Shown: positions 1-10,530 of the stretch, piece by piece
Layout of the letters: each line of letters opens with the position of its first letter
Numbering within the stretch: position 1 is the first letter of the stretch
Source: Marinicella algicola
Lineage (GTDB): Bacteria; Pseudomonadota; Gammaproteobacteria; Xanthomonadales; Marinicellaceae
Assembly (NCBI RefSeq): GCF_028401385.1
Contig: NZ_JAQOMR010000001.1
Coordinates: 808,501-872,500 of the forward strand
DNA: 64,000 bases
Direction of reading: 5' to 3'
Notes under the pieces: generated by a model
Told to the model about the DNA's origin: nothing
Database searches by the model: none
What the model saw: the letters and a program-made list of their open reading frames with translations, nothing else
Translations under genes and position numbers: made by a program

Positions 1-683
1 CAAGCGTCAGCTATTCAGGCGGGCTCGGTAAGTTTTCCGCGACGATAAGTATGGCCGGACTGTTGGAAGGTGCCCGTTTCGTGGATGACTTGCAGGGGCG
101 TGCAGGACGGGTCGATGCGCTGGTCGAAGCTGGCGATGCGCCCGCGCCGGAGCGCGTCAATGTCTGGTCGATCGAGCGCTATGATCAGCTTCCACCGTCT
201 ATATTGCGGAATCTGGGTGATACGGAAAGCGGTTGCTACACCGACGAAACCCATCTCGATCAGGCCGATGCCTTCGGTTTTGATGCCGGTTCGAGCACCA
301 TTATCCTGCTCCCGTGTGGCCCTGCCGGGGCCTATAATCAGCCTTATCAGCTTTATGTCGGAAAGGAACAGGCGTTCCACCGCGCGGCGTTTCCCAATGT
401 CAGTGAGGCGGGGATCACCGTTCTGGATACGGTTTACAATGTGAATTTCGACCTCAGAAACAGAAAGCTGTCCTCGGTCTATCTGGGGCGCGGGCTTGGC
501 GACTGCGGTCTCGCGCATTACTGGAGCCTCGACGAGAATGCTTCCGGGAATCCGCTGGTTCTGACCCATGAACGTTCCAAGAGCGCCTGCGACGGCAATG
601 ATGTCGGCGCACACAACTGGCCCGTCACCTGGAAGTCTGCGGTTGGCCGGTTTGCCGAAGCCGGCGCGCTACAGACTAAATAA
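1..683 (+). CDS. DUF1176 family protein, C-terminal part (5' end outside window)
   Basis: The frame is already open at the window edge (codons from base 3) and runs about 226 residues to a stop at 681-683. The text resembles DUF1176 proteins, a family of secreted or periplasmic proteins of unknown function. Visible features are an N-proximal SYSGGLGKF stretch, a segment with YNQPYQLYV, and a cysteine-containing C-terminal half (GDCGLAHYW, then KSACDGNDVGAHNWPV), which could form disulphides if the protein is exported. The start and signal peptide lie upstream. It converges on the sugar dehydrogenase gene with only 10 bp between stops. No catalytic role can be assigned; the family call rests on overall sequence memory. 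Confidence 0.72.
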   Translation, partial: SVSYSGGLGKFSATISMAGLLEGARFVDDLQGRAGRVDALVEAGDAPAPERVNVWSIERYDQLPPSILRNLGDTESGCYTDETHLDQADAFGFDAGSSTIILLPCGPAGAYNQPYQLYVGKEQAFHRAAFPNVSEAGITVLDTVYNVNFDLRNRKLSSVYLGRGLGDCGLAHYWSLDENASGNPLVLTHERSKSACDGNDVGAHNWPVTWKSAVGRFAEAGALQTK

Positions 684-693
684 GCGTCCGGCT

Positions 694-1857
694 CTAAGAG
701 GGGCGGTAGACCCGCAGCAATTGCCCGTTCGCCTCGTCGGTGACGATCAGCAATGCGCCATCGGGCGCCACCTTGATGTCACGCAGCCGTCCAAATTCAT
801 CCTCCAACAACCGGGTTTCGGCTGTCGGGGTGCCGTCCGCGTCGCGGGCGACATGCGCGAGCAGCTGATCCTTGAGTGCGGCGATCAGAAAGTCGCCGTC
901 CCATTCGGGAAACATCTCACCGCGATAGACCGCGATGGCCCCGGGCGCGATCGACGGATCCCAATAATAGAGCGGTTGTTCTAGCCCTTCGGCATGGGTG
1001 CCCCTACCGATCTCTGCGCCGGAATAGTGCGTGCCGTAAGAGATCTCGGGCCAGCCATAGTTTTCGCCGGCTTCGGGCGTGTTGATTTCGTCGCCGCCGC
1101 GCGCACCGTGCTCTACGGTGTAGAGAATACCGGTCCGGGGATCGATAGTGAGGCCTTGCGGGTTACGGTGGCCGATCGACCAGAGTGCCGGCAGGGCGTC
1201 CGTGTTGCCGACGAACGGATTGTCGGCCGGCACACTGCCATCGGCGTGAATGCGCAGGATCGAGCCGGCATGGTCATCCTTGTTCTGCGCACGTACACCT
1301 TCGCCTCGGTCTCCGATGCCGAAGAACAGATGGCCGGTATCGTCGATGGCGATTCGGGAGCCGAAATGGCGGGTTGTGCCGGAAAACCGGTTCATCGAGA
1401 AGATTTGCGCTACCGAATCGAGGTGAAGGGCCTCCCGGTCGAGTTCTGCGCGGAAGACGGCTGTGCCCTGCCCATTTTTGCCAGAGATCGAAGCGGTGAA
1501 ATAGATTGTCCGGTTTGTTTCAAAATCGGGATCGAGCGACAGATCGAGCAGCCCGCCCTGACCCCCAACATAAAATTCCGGAAGGCCGGCAATCTCGCGG
1601 ACGGTCCCGTCGGCGCTGATCAGGTTCAGGCGCCCGGGGCGCTCGCTCACGAGGTAGGCGCCATCGGCGAGAGGTTCGACGGACCAGGGGTGCGACAGTC
1701 CGGATGCGATCTCTTCGACGGCAAGCGGTGGTGTCTGGGCGCTGACGGAAAAGGCGGGTAGCAATATCCAGAGTGCGGCTGCTGCAGAGGTCAGAGCGGG
1801 CTGGGTCTTGAAGGGGAGAATCTCAACAGTGCGCTCCTCAGGCGTTGGCGTCATCAT
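694..1857 (-). CDS. PQQ-dependent sugar dehydrogenase (soluble aldose dehydrogenase, YliI-like)
   Basis: Predicted exported quinoprotein of the glucose/sorbosone dehydrogenase family, a six-bladed beta-propeller that oxidises aldose sugars with PQQ in the periplasm. Recognisable family text: GLSHPWSVEPLADG near the N-terminus, GGQGGLLDLSLDPDF, then HRNPQGLTIDP and EHGARGGDEIN, then NYGWPEISYG, and DGALLIVTDEANGQLLRVY at the C-terminus. The histidine of the HRNPQG segment matches the family's catalytic region. About 387 aa. I chose the ATG at 1857 because a hydrophobic signal-like segment ending in SVSAQ follows it. The frame stays open to 1917, and no good Shine-Dalgarno site is visible, so the start is uncertain. 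Confidence 0.85.
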   Translation of the reverse strand: MMTPTPEERTVEILPFKTQPALTSAAAALWILLPAFSVSAQTPPLAVEEIASGLSHPWSVEPLADGAYLVSERPGRLNLISADGTVREIAGLPEFYVGGQGGLLDLSLDPDFETNRTIYFTASISGKNGQGTAVFRAELDREALHLDSVAQIFSMNRFSGTTRHFGSRIAIDDTGHLFFGIGDRGEGVRAQNKDDHAGSILRIHADGSVPADNPFVGNTDALPALWSIGHRNPQGLTIDPRTGILYTVEHGARGGDEINTPEAGENYGWPEISYGTHYSGAEIGRGTHAEGLEQPLYYWDPSIAPGAIAVYRGEMFPEWDGDFLIAALKDQLLAHVARDADGTPTAETRLLEDEFGRLRDIKVAPDGALLIVTDEANGQLLRVYRPS

Positions 1858-2146
1858 TGCCGTCGGAATCTGAACTAGGCGGATGCTGACCGACGGCAAG
1901 GCGCAGCAACCACACAAGTCCGTGAGCCCGCTCTGCGAGCGCGTTTGAGCAGGCTGACGGCGCGGTCCCGATCATCTTCAAACTGGTTTCATGTTCCTGA
2001 CGTTAGTTCGCGTTCGGTGCGGCCTTTGACTGCGCCAAAAGTGGCACGAGCGGGTTTCTCGGTGCCAATTCTTAAGGCGAACCACAAAAAAGCTCTTGGG
2101 ATCATAGCGGTGTGCTCGCTGTCAATTGATCCAGCTTGAGCGCCGT

Positions 2147-3058
2147 CTAGGGCGCGACATCTGTTACCACATGCGCATCAATCAGTTCAGGTAATTCCGG
2201 ATACCACATGTCTGAAGGCATGCTGTCGAACATCATGTCGAGGAACCAGACAGCAACCCCAGCCTGAAGGAAGATCGCGCGGTCTCGGTCTTGTTCGCGC
2301 AAGGGGTCTGCATTCAGGACGGCATAGTCGGCCTCAATCCGGTATTGGTGGAACCCGAGCCTGCCGCCAGACGACAATTGTCGTTTTATCCCGCCGATGA
2401 AAACAGTCGTGCAAGACGAACTGCATTCAGACGTGACCAATGTGTTCAGACCATTCTGCCTGATAGTATTGGACAACCCTCTGGCTTGGTAGATATTGCC
2501 GCCGGTGCTGGCCAGAATGATCTGTTTTACATCCGGATACGCTTTGAGTTGGCGTTTGAGATGGCTGGTAATTCCAAGCTCCAACGAACCGTTCAGGGTC
2601 AATGACCGTCCGTCAGATGTCGGTTCGATGCTGTATTTTTTGCGCGTTCAGCTTCAATCTCAGATTGACGTATTGAGCTATCCGGAGCGGGAAGTGTCAT
2701 ATGCCAAGCATCAATCGCATAGGTCATGACCCAAAAAAGGCCAATACCAGGACCATCTGAGTTCCCCAGACTGGGGCCATATATCCGGTGATGCGACCAT
2801 AGAGCTCTGCAGCGCGAATGACTCCAACGGCCTGCCAGACGAATAAAATTCCATAAAAAACAAAGCTAAAAGCAGGACTAATACCTGAGTTTCATGGAAA
2901 TCCTGCCCCTTGCCTGGGCGGAGCCATTCCTGCAACAGCAACACTAAAACGCGAATTAAGACAAGATTGATCCAGAACGACCATGCAAGTCCATGCTCGC
3001 CGCGCCAATGCCCGATCAGGTATCGTCTGACTGTTTGGATCAGCATGCCCCCTGCCAT
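2147..3058 (-). pseudogene. Decayed membrane protein with C-terminal ClpP/crotonase-fold domain (COG3904-like)
   Basis: Three reading frames on the minus strand must be joined to recover one protein. The N-terminus (3058 downward) has a RYLIGHWRGEHGLAWSFW segment and hydrophobic helices. Near 2860 the coding text moves to a second frame (VFYGILFVWQAVGVIRAAEL, then MAPVWGTQMVLVLAFFG). Near 2730 it moves to a third frame (VMTYAIDAWHMTLPAPDSS), and near 2600 to a fourth segment ending at 2147. The last segment has the ClpP-like text ASTGGNIYQARGLSN, CSSSCTTVFIGG and GGRLGFHQYR. Several frame breaks plus in-frame stops and an adjacent IS indicate a dead gene. Function unknown; related proteins are predicted membrane-anchored proteins with a serine-protease-like fold. 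Confidence 0.7.
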
Positions 3059-3198
3059 ACTCCATTGTCTTTAGCCGGAACGATATACTGCGTTCGTTTG
3101 TTGCGTCTATCCCGAGCGGGAACAAATGACGGTCAACAAAAGGCCCCACCCTTTAGCACTACTTTTACAGAAGCGCTGAAGCACAAATCGTGTCTCAT

Positions 3199-3224
3199 TC
3201 AACTCCTTTTCGGTCAGGCTCTAA
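3199..3224. repeat. Second copy of the IS right end plus TAA, outside the left IS boundary
   Basis: The 26 bases at 3199-3224 are identical to 4132-4157, the right terminus of the IS plus its TAA flank. This places an IS terminus directly against the complete IS with one TAA between. It looks like the remnant of an earlier copy, or of a tandem insertion into the same TNA target. Confidence 0.85.
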
Positions 3225-4154
3225 GAGCCGGATTCAAAAGTTCATGATGGGAAACAATATCGTGCGAGGCGTCTGGTCATCACCCTGATGCTGGCGATGT
3301 TGACCCATGCTGTGGCGCTTGCGATGGACTTTTCCCAATCTTTGGCCAACCGACGGCATCGTCCGAACCAGCCGAAGGTGCGCTCCACCACCCATCGGCG
3401 GGGCAGAACCTCAAAGCCTTTCGCTATGTCGGAGCGCTTGATGATTTCAAGGTTCCATTGGCCGCATCCGCGCAGCGCTTTTCGCAACTTCTGCCCGGCA
3501 TAGCCGCCATCTGCGAAGACATGGCGCAACCAGGGGAAACGGTAGCGGATGGCTTTCAGGACATCGGGCGCACCGTCGCGGTCCTGGATATCGGCAGCAT
3601 GGACAAGCACGAACAGCATCAGCCCGATCGTATCGGTGATGATGTGGCGCTTGCGGCCCTTGATCTTCTTGCCGGCGTCGTAGCCCGAAACCCCGCCGCT
3701 TTCGGTGGTCTTGACACTCTGGCTGTCGATGACACCGGCTGTGGGCGAGGCCTCGCGCCCCTCCAGTTCGCGCGTAGCGCAGACGAGCAGATGATTGATG
3801 GTCTGCCAAAGGCCGATGTCGCGCCAGCCATAGAAATAGCCTCGCACCGTGGAGACCGGAGGAAGTCCTTCGGCAGAGCCCGCCATTGACTGCCGCTGCC
3901 CGCAATATAAAGGATCGCGTTCACCACTTCCCTCATATTCGTTTTCCGTGGCCGCCCGCCGGGCTTGGCCAGCGGTATCAGTGGAGCAATTACAGCCCAC
4001 TCACGGTCCGTCAAATCGGTTGGATAGCGAAGGCGATCCCGGTTATGCTGCAGGCGGGTGATATCATTCCAGGGCATGCGATCCTCCACGTTCTTGGCAG
4101 AGGTGGTTGAATCACATCCTTCTGATATCACTCAACTCCTTTTCGGTCAGGCTC
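3225..4154 (-). mobile_element. IS5-family (IS427-group) insertion sequence, 930 bp
   Basis: The element is bounded by imperfect terminal inverted repeats. The left end reads GAGCCGGATTCAAAAG inward and the right end, on the minus strand, reads GAGCCTGACCGAAAAG. Both ends are flanked by TAA (3222-3224 and 4155-4157), fitting the 3-bp TNA target duplication known for the IS427 group. It carries one two-frame DDE transposase and nothing else. The last 23 bp of its right end are present again just outside its left end (3199-3221), see findings. Element boundaries are inferred from the repeats and could be off by a base or two. Confidence 0.85.
3242..4077 (-). CDS. IS5/IS427-group transposase in two overlapping frames (orfA/orfB)
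   Basis: DDE transposase. orfA starts at the ATG at 4077 (MPWNDITRLQHNRDRLRYP) and carries the N-terminal LTDREWAVIAPLIP helix region. orfB continues in the -1 frame from about 3862, with GYFYGWRDIGLW, GVIDSQSVKTTESGG (first D), HVFADGGYAG (second D) and RRWVVERTFGWFGR (E), ending at 3242. Joined, the protein reads ALPKDF then PPVSTVRG and has the usual family length of about 278 aa. Many IS427-group elements split their transposase this way, with proposed -1 frameshifting. The junction here (CTTCCTCC) is not a classical slippery heptamer, so a sequence error is also possible. Confidence 0.85.
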
Positions 4155-4441
4155 TAAATGACCGGGTTGGTGTTGGGCGACCTGTTGTGGTGGTCCATGA
4201 CGAACAGGTTTGATCTGACCGTTCGAGATGTATTGCGTTTCTGCATCCTGGCTGCTTCCCGTTCAGTGAAGTCTTCTTCGAATCGCCAGAAAGGGGACGT
4301 CAGACTTTTGTTTCATTGCTTCCGCGGTGTCGCGTCCACGTCGCATGGATTTGCTGACACTCACCGTATTGCGATGAAATCATAGGGAACTCAGATGCAA
4401 CACGGATTTGAAGTGAAGCGGTGCTGAAGGTATTATTTGAA
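4155..4441. other. Intergenic stretch between IS and tRNA, no supported gene
   Basis: About 285 bp. The minus strand has an open stretch of roughly 50 codons (with FEEDFTEREAARMQKRN) that ends in a TAG formed at the IS boundary. It has no recognisable relative and no convincing ribosome site. It could be the broken end of a gene hit by the IS or simply random sequence. Confidence 0.4.
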
Positions 4442-4519
4442 TGGCGCGCCCGACAGGATTCTGAACCTGTGACCTTTGGAATCGGAATCCAACACTCTAT
4501 CCAGCTGAGCTACGGGCGC
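4442..4519 (-). tRNA. tRNA-Arg (anticodon CCG)
   Basis: Read on the minus strand: acceptor arm GCGCCCG pairing with CGGGCGC, discriminator G and encoded CCA at 4442-4444; D arm AGCTCAGCTGGATAGAGT; anticodon arm TTGGA-TTCCGAT-TCCAA, giving anticodon CCG, which reads Arg codon CGG. The T arm is ACAGG-TTCAGAAT-CCTGT. Its loop has eight bases, where tRNAs normally have seven (TTCGAAT), so the gene is 78 nt with CCA and one base longer than expected. Either the gene is defective or there is one extra base in the sequence. Confidence 0.93.
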
Positions 4520-4953
4520 CCGTCGCAGTCCGGTTTAAGTCGGCTGCGTTGCGGGGTTGTTTAGCGCAGCTTGCCGCGCGCATCAATCGCAAAAACAAAC
4601 GGGCATTCGAAAAAGCGCACTGCCTCGGCTGCGGGGAGGCTGTTCACCTGGTCCGTGTGCACCAGTGGCTCTAGACCAAAGTATAAGTAAGTTAAAGCTA
4701 ACTAAATCGGGCGTTTCGGGAAAATATAACTTTGCCATGCTGTTACCGGTCGGTCGCTGCAACATATAGCAGAATTGGTATATCTGCTTCGGCGTTCTCA
4801 ATTTGACACTTCAGGTCGGTTCTACCACCCTCCAATTGCGATCTGCTCCTTGCAATCGTCTCATCTTTGCCAGCCGGGAGGGCCGAGGCTGCCGGAAATT
4901 TTCTCCGGAGCGAGGACAGAAGAAATACACGTTTCGTGAATTGGGAGAGAGAT
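4520..4953. other. 434-bp intergenic region upstream of the first chvE copy
   Basis: No credible gene on either strand. The region lies between the divergent tRNA-Arg and chvE starts and includes an AT-rich patch around 4680-4750 that would suit a promoter. A short AGTTA-AAGC-TAACT repeat at 4690-4703 is too weak to call as an operator. A Shine-Dalgarno-like GGGAGAGAG precedes the chvE start at 4954. Confidence 0.4.
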
Positions 4954-6025
4954 ATGAAACTCGTAGTATCTGCATTCGCCGTTGCGGCGATGGCGGTGAC
5001 ATCTTTGCCGTGCCGGGGTTTGCGCAGGACAAGGGCACGATCGGCATTGCGATGCCGACGAAATCGTCTGCCCGCTGGATTTCCGACGGTGAATCCATGG
5101 TCCGGCAGTTCAAAGAGGCCGGGTACGATACCGACCTTCAGTATGCCGAAGACAATATTCCCAACCAGCTGTCGCAGATCGAAAATATGATTACCAAGGG
5201 CGTAGACGCGCTTGTTATTGCCTCGATCGACGGCACGACGCTTTCGAATGCGCTTGCCAACGCCGCAGCTTCTGGCATTCCGGTTGTGGCCTATGACCGC
5301 CTGATCCGTGAGAGCGGTGACGTCGACTATTATGCGACGTTCGACAACTTCCAGGTCGGCGTTCAACAGGGCTCTAGCCTCGTCAAGGGTCTTGAGGAGC
5401 GCTTCCCGGGGCAGGATGTCTGGAATGTTGAGCTTTTTGGTGGTTCGCCGGACGACAATAACGCCTATTATTTTTATGACGGCGCTATGTCGGTGCTGCA
5501 GCCGATGATTGACGAAGGCAAGATCGATATTGTTTCAGGCCAGATGGGCATGAACCAGGTCGGTACGCTGCGCTGGGACGGCGCTGTGGCTCAGGCCCGC
5601 ATGGATAACCTGCTTTCGGCAAACTATACCGACGAAACCATCCATGGCGTGCTTTCGCCCTATGATGGCCTTTCCATCGGTATCCTGTCGTCGCTGAAGG
5701 GCGTCGGCTACGGCTCGGGCGATCAGAAAATGCCGATCGTGACCGGTCAGGACGCCGAGCTCCCTCGATCAAGTCGATCAACATGGGCGAGCAGTACTCC
5801 ACCGTGTTCAAGGACACGCGCGAACTGGCCCGTGTGACCGTCGGCATGGTTGAGGCATTGCTTGAAGGTGGTGAGCCGGAAATCAACGACACGAAAACCT
5901 ACGACAATGGCGTCAAGGTTGTGCCGTCCTATCTGCTTTCGCCCGTCTCTGTCGATGGATCCAACTGGGAAGAAATCCTGGTCGACAAGAGCGGCTACTA
6001 TACGCTCGAAGAAGTTCAGAATTGA
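4954..6025 (+). CDS. chvE: ChvE-type sugar-binding protein, copy 1, frame broken twice
   Basis: Periplasmic sugar-binding protein (ribose/galactose-type fold) for a GguAB-type ABC importer. ATG at 4954 follows GGGAGAGAG and opens a signal peptide ([19 protein letters not shown]). The mature text closely follows copy 2: [78 protein letters not shown] and [17 protein letters not shown]. The reading frame is lost by one missing base near 5010, at the signal cleavage region, and another near 5760 (GAGCTCCCTCG). Each is repaired by adding one base. All binding-protein segments are present, so these may be sequence errors, or this is a young pseudogene of the tandem pair. It precedes copy 2 by 400 bp and has its own terminator. 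Confidence 0.85.
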
Positions 6026-6039
6026 GCGTCAATTAAATA

Positions 6040-6067
6040 AAAGGCGGGGTTAATCTCCGCCTTTTCA
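6040..6067 (+). terminator. Rho-independent terminator after chvE copy 1
   Basis: AAGGCGG, an 8-base loop and then CCGCCTT followed by TTC, 14 bp after the chvE copy 1 stop. It would separate expression of the two chvE copies. Confidence 0.75.
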
Positions 6068-6424
6068 TGTTATTGGATTGAATAATCTATAGAATCTGAA
6101 GTGTTGATAGTGAACAGAAGTGACGACTTGTAAGTTTTCGTGATAAGTACGTACTAAATTAATTCGAAAGCACTGCGCGGTGAATAATGATATTTATCAG
6201 ATAGTACAAAAATGTACTGCGCAAAGAGGTTTCAATCGAATTAATTGATTTGACTTACGTGCCTCACGATGTATCGTCGCCCCATCCGTAATGGTCGATG
6301 TCGGCAATTGCCGGGTGCTTTGCGGAGGTGCCGGTAGGGTGTTCATCAGCGCTTCAACCGGTGGGCATACATTTCAAGGACATGCCGGAACATGGCGTTC
6401 CCGGCTTTCAAATGGGAGAGAGAC
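6068..6424. promoter_or_regulatory. AT-rich promoter region of chvE copy 2 with nested inverted repeats
   Basis: Low-GC spacer between the two chvE copies. It holds the palindrome AGTACGTACT (6146-6155), the perfect inverted repeat AGTACA-AAAA-TGTACT (6203-6218), and a wide inverted pair ATTAATTCGA (6158-6167) and TCGAATTAAT (6236-6245). These could bind a sugar-responsive regulator; no regulator gene is adjacent. No coding gene seen here. GGGAGAGAG precedes the chvE start at 6425. Confidence 0.5.
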
Positions 6425-7498
6425 ATGAAAAGCGTTATCTCTATGCTTGCTGCTGCAAGCGTGGCCGTTGCGGCACTTGCAGTGCCGGCGATGGCTGCAG
6501 ACAAGGGGTATGTCGGTATCGCGATGCCGACGAAGGGGCTCGATCGCTGGAACAAGGACGGTGCGTCCATGGTGAAGCAGTTCGAGGATGCCGGTTACAA
6601 GACCGACCTTCAATATGCTGAAAACGAGATTCCTGCACAGCTCTCGCAGGTCGAGAACATGATCACCAAGGGCGTCAATGTCCTCGTGATCGCTGCGATT
6701 GATGGTGGCTCGCTGACGGCGCCGCTCGCCAATGCCGCGGCCGCCGGTATTCCGGTCATTGCCTATGACCGCCTGATCCTCAATACGCCGAATGTCGACT
6801 ATTATGCCACCTTCGACAATTACAAGGTCGGTGTGATTCAGGGCAACAGCCTGGTGGAAGGCCTGAAGGCCCGCTTCCCCGACACCAAGCCCTGGAATGT
6901 CGAGCTGTTTGGCGGTTCGCCCGACGATAACAACGCCTACTTCTTCTATAATGGCGCCATGTCGGTGATTCAGCCGCTGATCGATTCCGGTGACATCGTC
7001 ATCCCGTCAGGCCAGATGGGTATGGACAAGATCGGTACCCTGAACTGGTCGAACGCCGCCGCGCAGGCCCGCATGGATAATCTGCTTTCTGCCTATTACA
7101 CGCAGGATCAGCTCCACGGCGTTTATGCCTCCAACGATGACCTCGCCATGGGCGCCATTTCCTCGGTGAAGAGCCTTGGATACGGTTCGGGCGATATGCC
7201 GATGCCGATCATCACAGGTCAGGACTCGAACCTGCCCAACGTCAAGGCGATCATCGAAGGCCTGCAGTATTCCTCGATCTTCAAGGACACCCGCAAGTTG
7301 GCCGAAGTTACCGTTGAAATGGTCGAGGCGATTTCCGAAGGCAATGCCCCGGAAATCAATGATACCTCGACCTATAACAACGGTGAAAAGGTCGTGCCGT
7401 CCTATCTGCTGGAGCCGGTTGCTGTAACCCAGGACAACTGGAAGCAGATCCTGGTCGACGACAGCGGCTACTACACGATGAAGCAGATCGAAGAATAA
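6425..7498 (+). CDS. chvE: ChvE multiple-sugar-binding periplasmic protein, copy 2
   Basis: 357-aa periplasmic binding protein of the ChvE family, which binds aldoses such as galactose, glucose, arabinose and xylose, and in Agrobacterium also signals to VirA. The start at 6425 follows GGGAGAGAG. Residues 1-24 are a signal peptide ending AVPAMA, followed by [14 protein letters not shown]. Family segments: [85 protein letters not shown] and PIITGQD. Intact, unlike copy 1. It heads a chvE-gguA-gguB operon; gguA follows 80 bp downstream. Substrate range cannot be read from the sequence. Confidence 0.95.
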   Translation: MKSVISMLAAASVAVAALAVPAMAADKGYVGIAMPTKGLDRWNKDGASMVKQFEDAGYKTDLQYAENEIPAQLSQVENMITKGVNVLVIAAIDGGSLTAPLANAAAAGIPVIAYDRLILNTPNVDYYATFDNYKVGVIQGNSLVEGLKARFPDTKPWNVELFGGSPDDNNAYFFYNGAMSVIQPLIDSGDIVIPSGQMGMDKIGTLNWSNAAAQARMDNLLSAYYTQDQLHGVYASNDDLAMGAISSVKSLGYGSGDMPMPIITGQDSNLPNVKAIIEGLQYSSIFKDTRKLAEVTVEMVEAISEGNAPEINDTSTYNNGEKVVPSYLLEPVAVTQDNWKQILVDDSGYYTMKQIEE

Positions 7499-7577
7499 CC
7501 CCGAGAGCTTTGCGCGAGGCCTGCCGCCGGCCGAAAGGGTCGGCGACAGTGCCAGGCGCCAGCCGGGTGAGGGTGTC

Positions 7578-9097
<1,520 letters not shown>

Positions 9098-9103
9098 AAA
9101 GAG

Positions 9104-10303
9104 ATGACGATGAGTACTCCTGAGGAAACTACGGGCCAGAGCAAGCCGTCGATTCGCTCCTACCTGACCCTTCGCATGCGCGACTACGGCATCCTGCTTG
9201 CCCTGATTGTCATTATCGCGTTCTTCCAGGTCATGACCGACGGCGTATTGATGCGTCCGGTCAATATTACCAACCTGTTCCTTCAAAACAGCTATGTCAT
9301 CATTATGGCGCTTGGCATGCTGATGATCATCGTGGCGGGACATATCGATCTGTCCGTCGGCTCCATTGTCGGCTTTATCGGCGCGCTTGCGGCGGTGATG
9401 ATGGTGCAGTGGCACTTGCCGATTCTTGTGGCCATTCCCGCCTGTATCGTCGCTGGCATGCTGATCGGTGCCTGGCAGGGCTATTGGGTGGCCTATTGGC
9501 GTATCCCGTCATTTATCGTGACGCTGGCGGGCATGCTGATCTTCCGCGGCCTGTCGCTGTGGCTGCTCAACGGTCAGTCGGTGGGTCCGTTCCCGCCCGG
9601 TTTCCAGTTGCTGTCCACCGGCTTCGTGCCCGATATCTTCGGGGTCGGCAAGCCGAACATGACGGCGCTGGCCGCTGGCATTATCGCCGCTGCCACAATT
9701 GTCTATCTCGCCTGGCGTGGCCGGTCGCGCAATCTTGCCTACGGCATCGAGGATGAACCCTATTCCTTCTTCCTCGGCCGCAACATCATCGTGGCGGCGG
9801 TTCTGGTGTTCGTCTCGTGGAAGCTTGCGTCTTTTCGGGGTCTGCCCAACGTTCTGGTCTCGATGGCGGTCCTGACGGTGATCTACACCTTCATCACCGA
9901 GAGCACGACTTTTGGCCGCAGGGTCTACGCGATCGGCGGCAACGAGAAGGCAGCAGCGCTGTCCGGTATCAATACCCGACGGCTGAATTTCATCGTGTTC
10001 GTCAATATGGGCATGCTGGCAGCCCTTGCCGGTCTCGTCTTCGCAGCCCGCCTGAATATCGCAACGCCGAAGGCCGGCAACGGCTTCGAGCTGGACGTGA
10101 TCGCGGCAGTCTTCATCGGCGGTGCGTCGATGTCCGGCGGCGTGGGCAAGATCGTCGGCGCGGTCGTCGGTGCCTTCATCATGGGCATTATGAACAACGG
10201 CATGTCGATCATGGGTATCGGTATCGATTACCAGCAGGTGATCAAGGGTCTCGTCCTTCTCGCAGCCGTCGTCTTCGACGTCTACAACAAGAACAAGGCC
10301 TGA
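9104..10303 (+). CDS. gguB: Sugar ABC transporter permease GguB (XylH type)
   Basis: 399-aa inner-membrane permease of the ribose/xylose transporter family with about ten hydrophobic segments. Family hallmarks: MRDYGILLALIVIIAFFQ near residue 28, VAGHIDLSVGSIVGF in the middle of the first half, IPSFIVTLAGMLIFRGL, and the C-terminal GGNEKAAALSGINTRR loop and FIGGASMSGGVGKIVGA. These last two are conserved in this family and contact the ATPase. The length is normal. It is last in the chvE-gguA-gguB operon and is followed by a terminator. Confidence 0.95.
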   Translation: MTMSTPEETTGQSKPSIRSYLTLRMRDYGILLALIVIIAFFQVMTDGVLMRPVNITNLFLQNSYVIIMALGMLMIIVAGHIDLSVGSIVGFIGALAAVMMVQWHLPILVAIPACIVAGMLIGAWQGYWVAYWRIPSFIVTLAGMLIFRGLSLWLLNGQSVGPFPPGFQLLSTGFVPDIFGVGKPNMTALAAGIIAAATIVYLAWRGRSRNLAYGIEDEPYSFFLGRNIIVAAVLVFVSWKLASFRGLPNVLVSMAVLTVIYTFITESTTFGRRVYAIGGNEKAAALSGINTRRLNFIVFVNMGMLAALAGLVFAARLNIATPKAGNGFELDVIAAVFIGGASMSGGVGKIVGAVVGAFIMGIMNNGMSIMGIGIDYQQVIKGLVLLAAVVFDVYNKNKA

Positions 10304-10329
10304 CGGCGAAAGTCATCTTTGAAAAGCCG

Positions 10330-10366
10330 AAGGGGCAGGGCGGTTTCCGTTCTGCCCCTTTTTTGT
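10330..10366 (+). terminator. Rho-independent terminator of the gguAB operon
   Basis: AAGGGGCAG and CTGCCCCTT arms around a short loop, followed by TTTTT, 27 bp after the gguB stop. Confidence 0.85.
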
Positions 10367-10500
10367 GCCTTTGACTTGAGTCTGGGGCCAATTTCCCTGT
10401 TTGAGGGCATGGGCTAGCTTTCTGGGGTCTGCGTATAGCAATCAATGACTTCAGGCGGTCAGCACCACGCCGGAAGCGGCGGTTGATATGGGTCAAGGTG

Positions 10501-10522
10501 CATATGCGGCAGGGCGCATATG
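10501..10522. promoter_or_regulatory. Candidate ArsR operator, perfect 8-bp inverted repeat
   Basis: CATATGCG-GCAGGG-CGCATATG lies 8 bp before the chosen ArsR start at 10531. ArsR-family repressors bind such dyads over their own promoter or leader, so an autoregulatory site is likely. No binding data. Confidence 0.6.
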
Positions 10523-10530
10523 CGATTCTC

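Noticed and set aside
3855..3870. Programmed -1 frameshift in the transposase
   Set aside because: The overlap lacks a clear slippery heptamer, and the window is full of one-base errors, so I do not assert a programmed event though the two-frame layout fits the family.
4690..4703. AGTTA-AAGC-TAACT dyad upstream of chvE copy 1
   Set aside because: Only five paired bases in an AT-rich patch; expected by chance.
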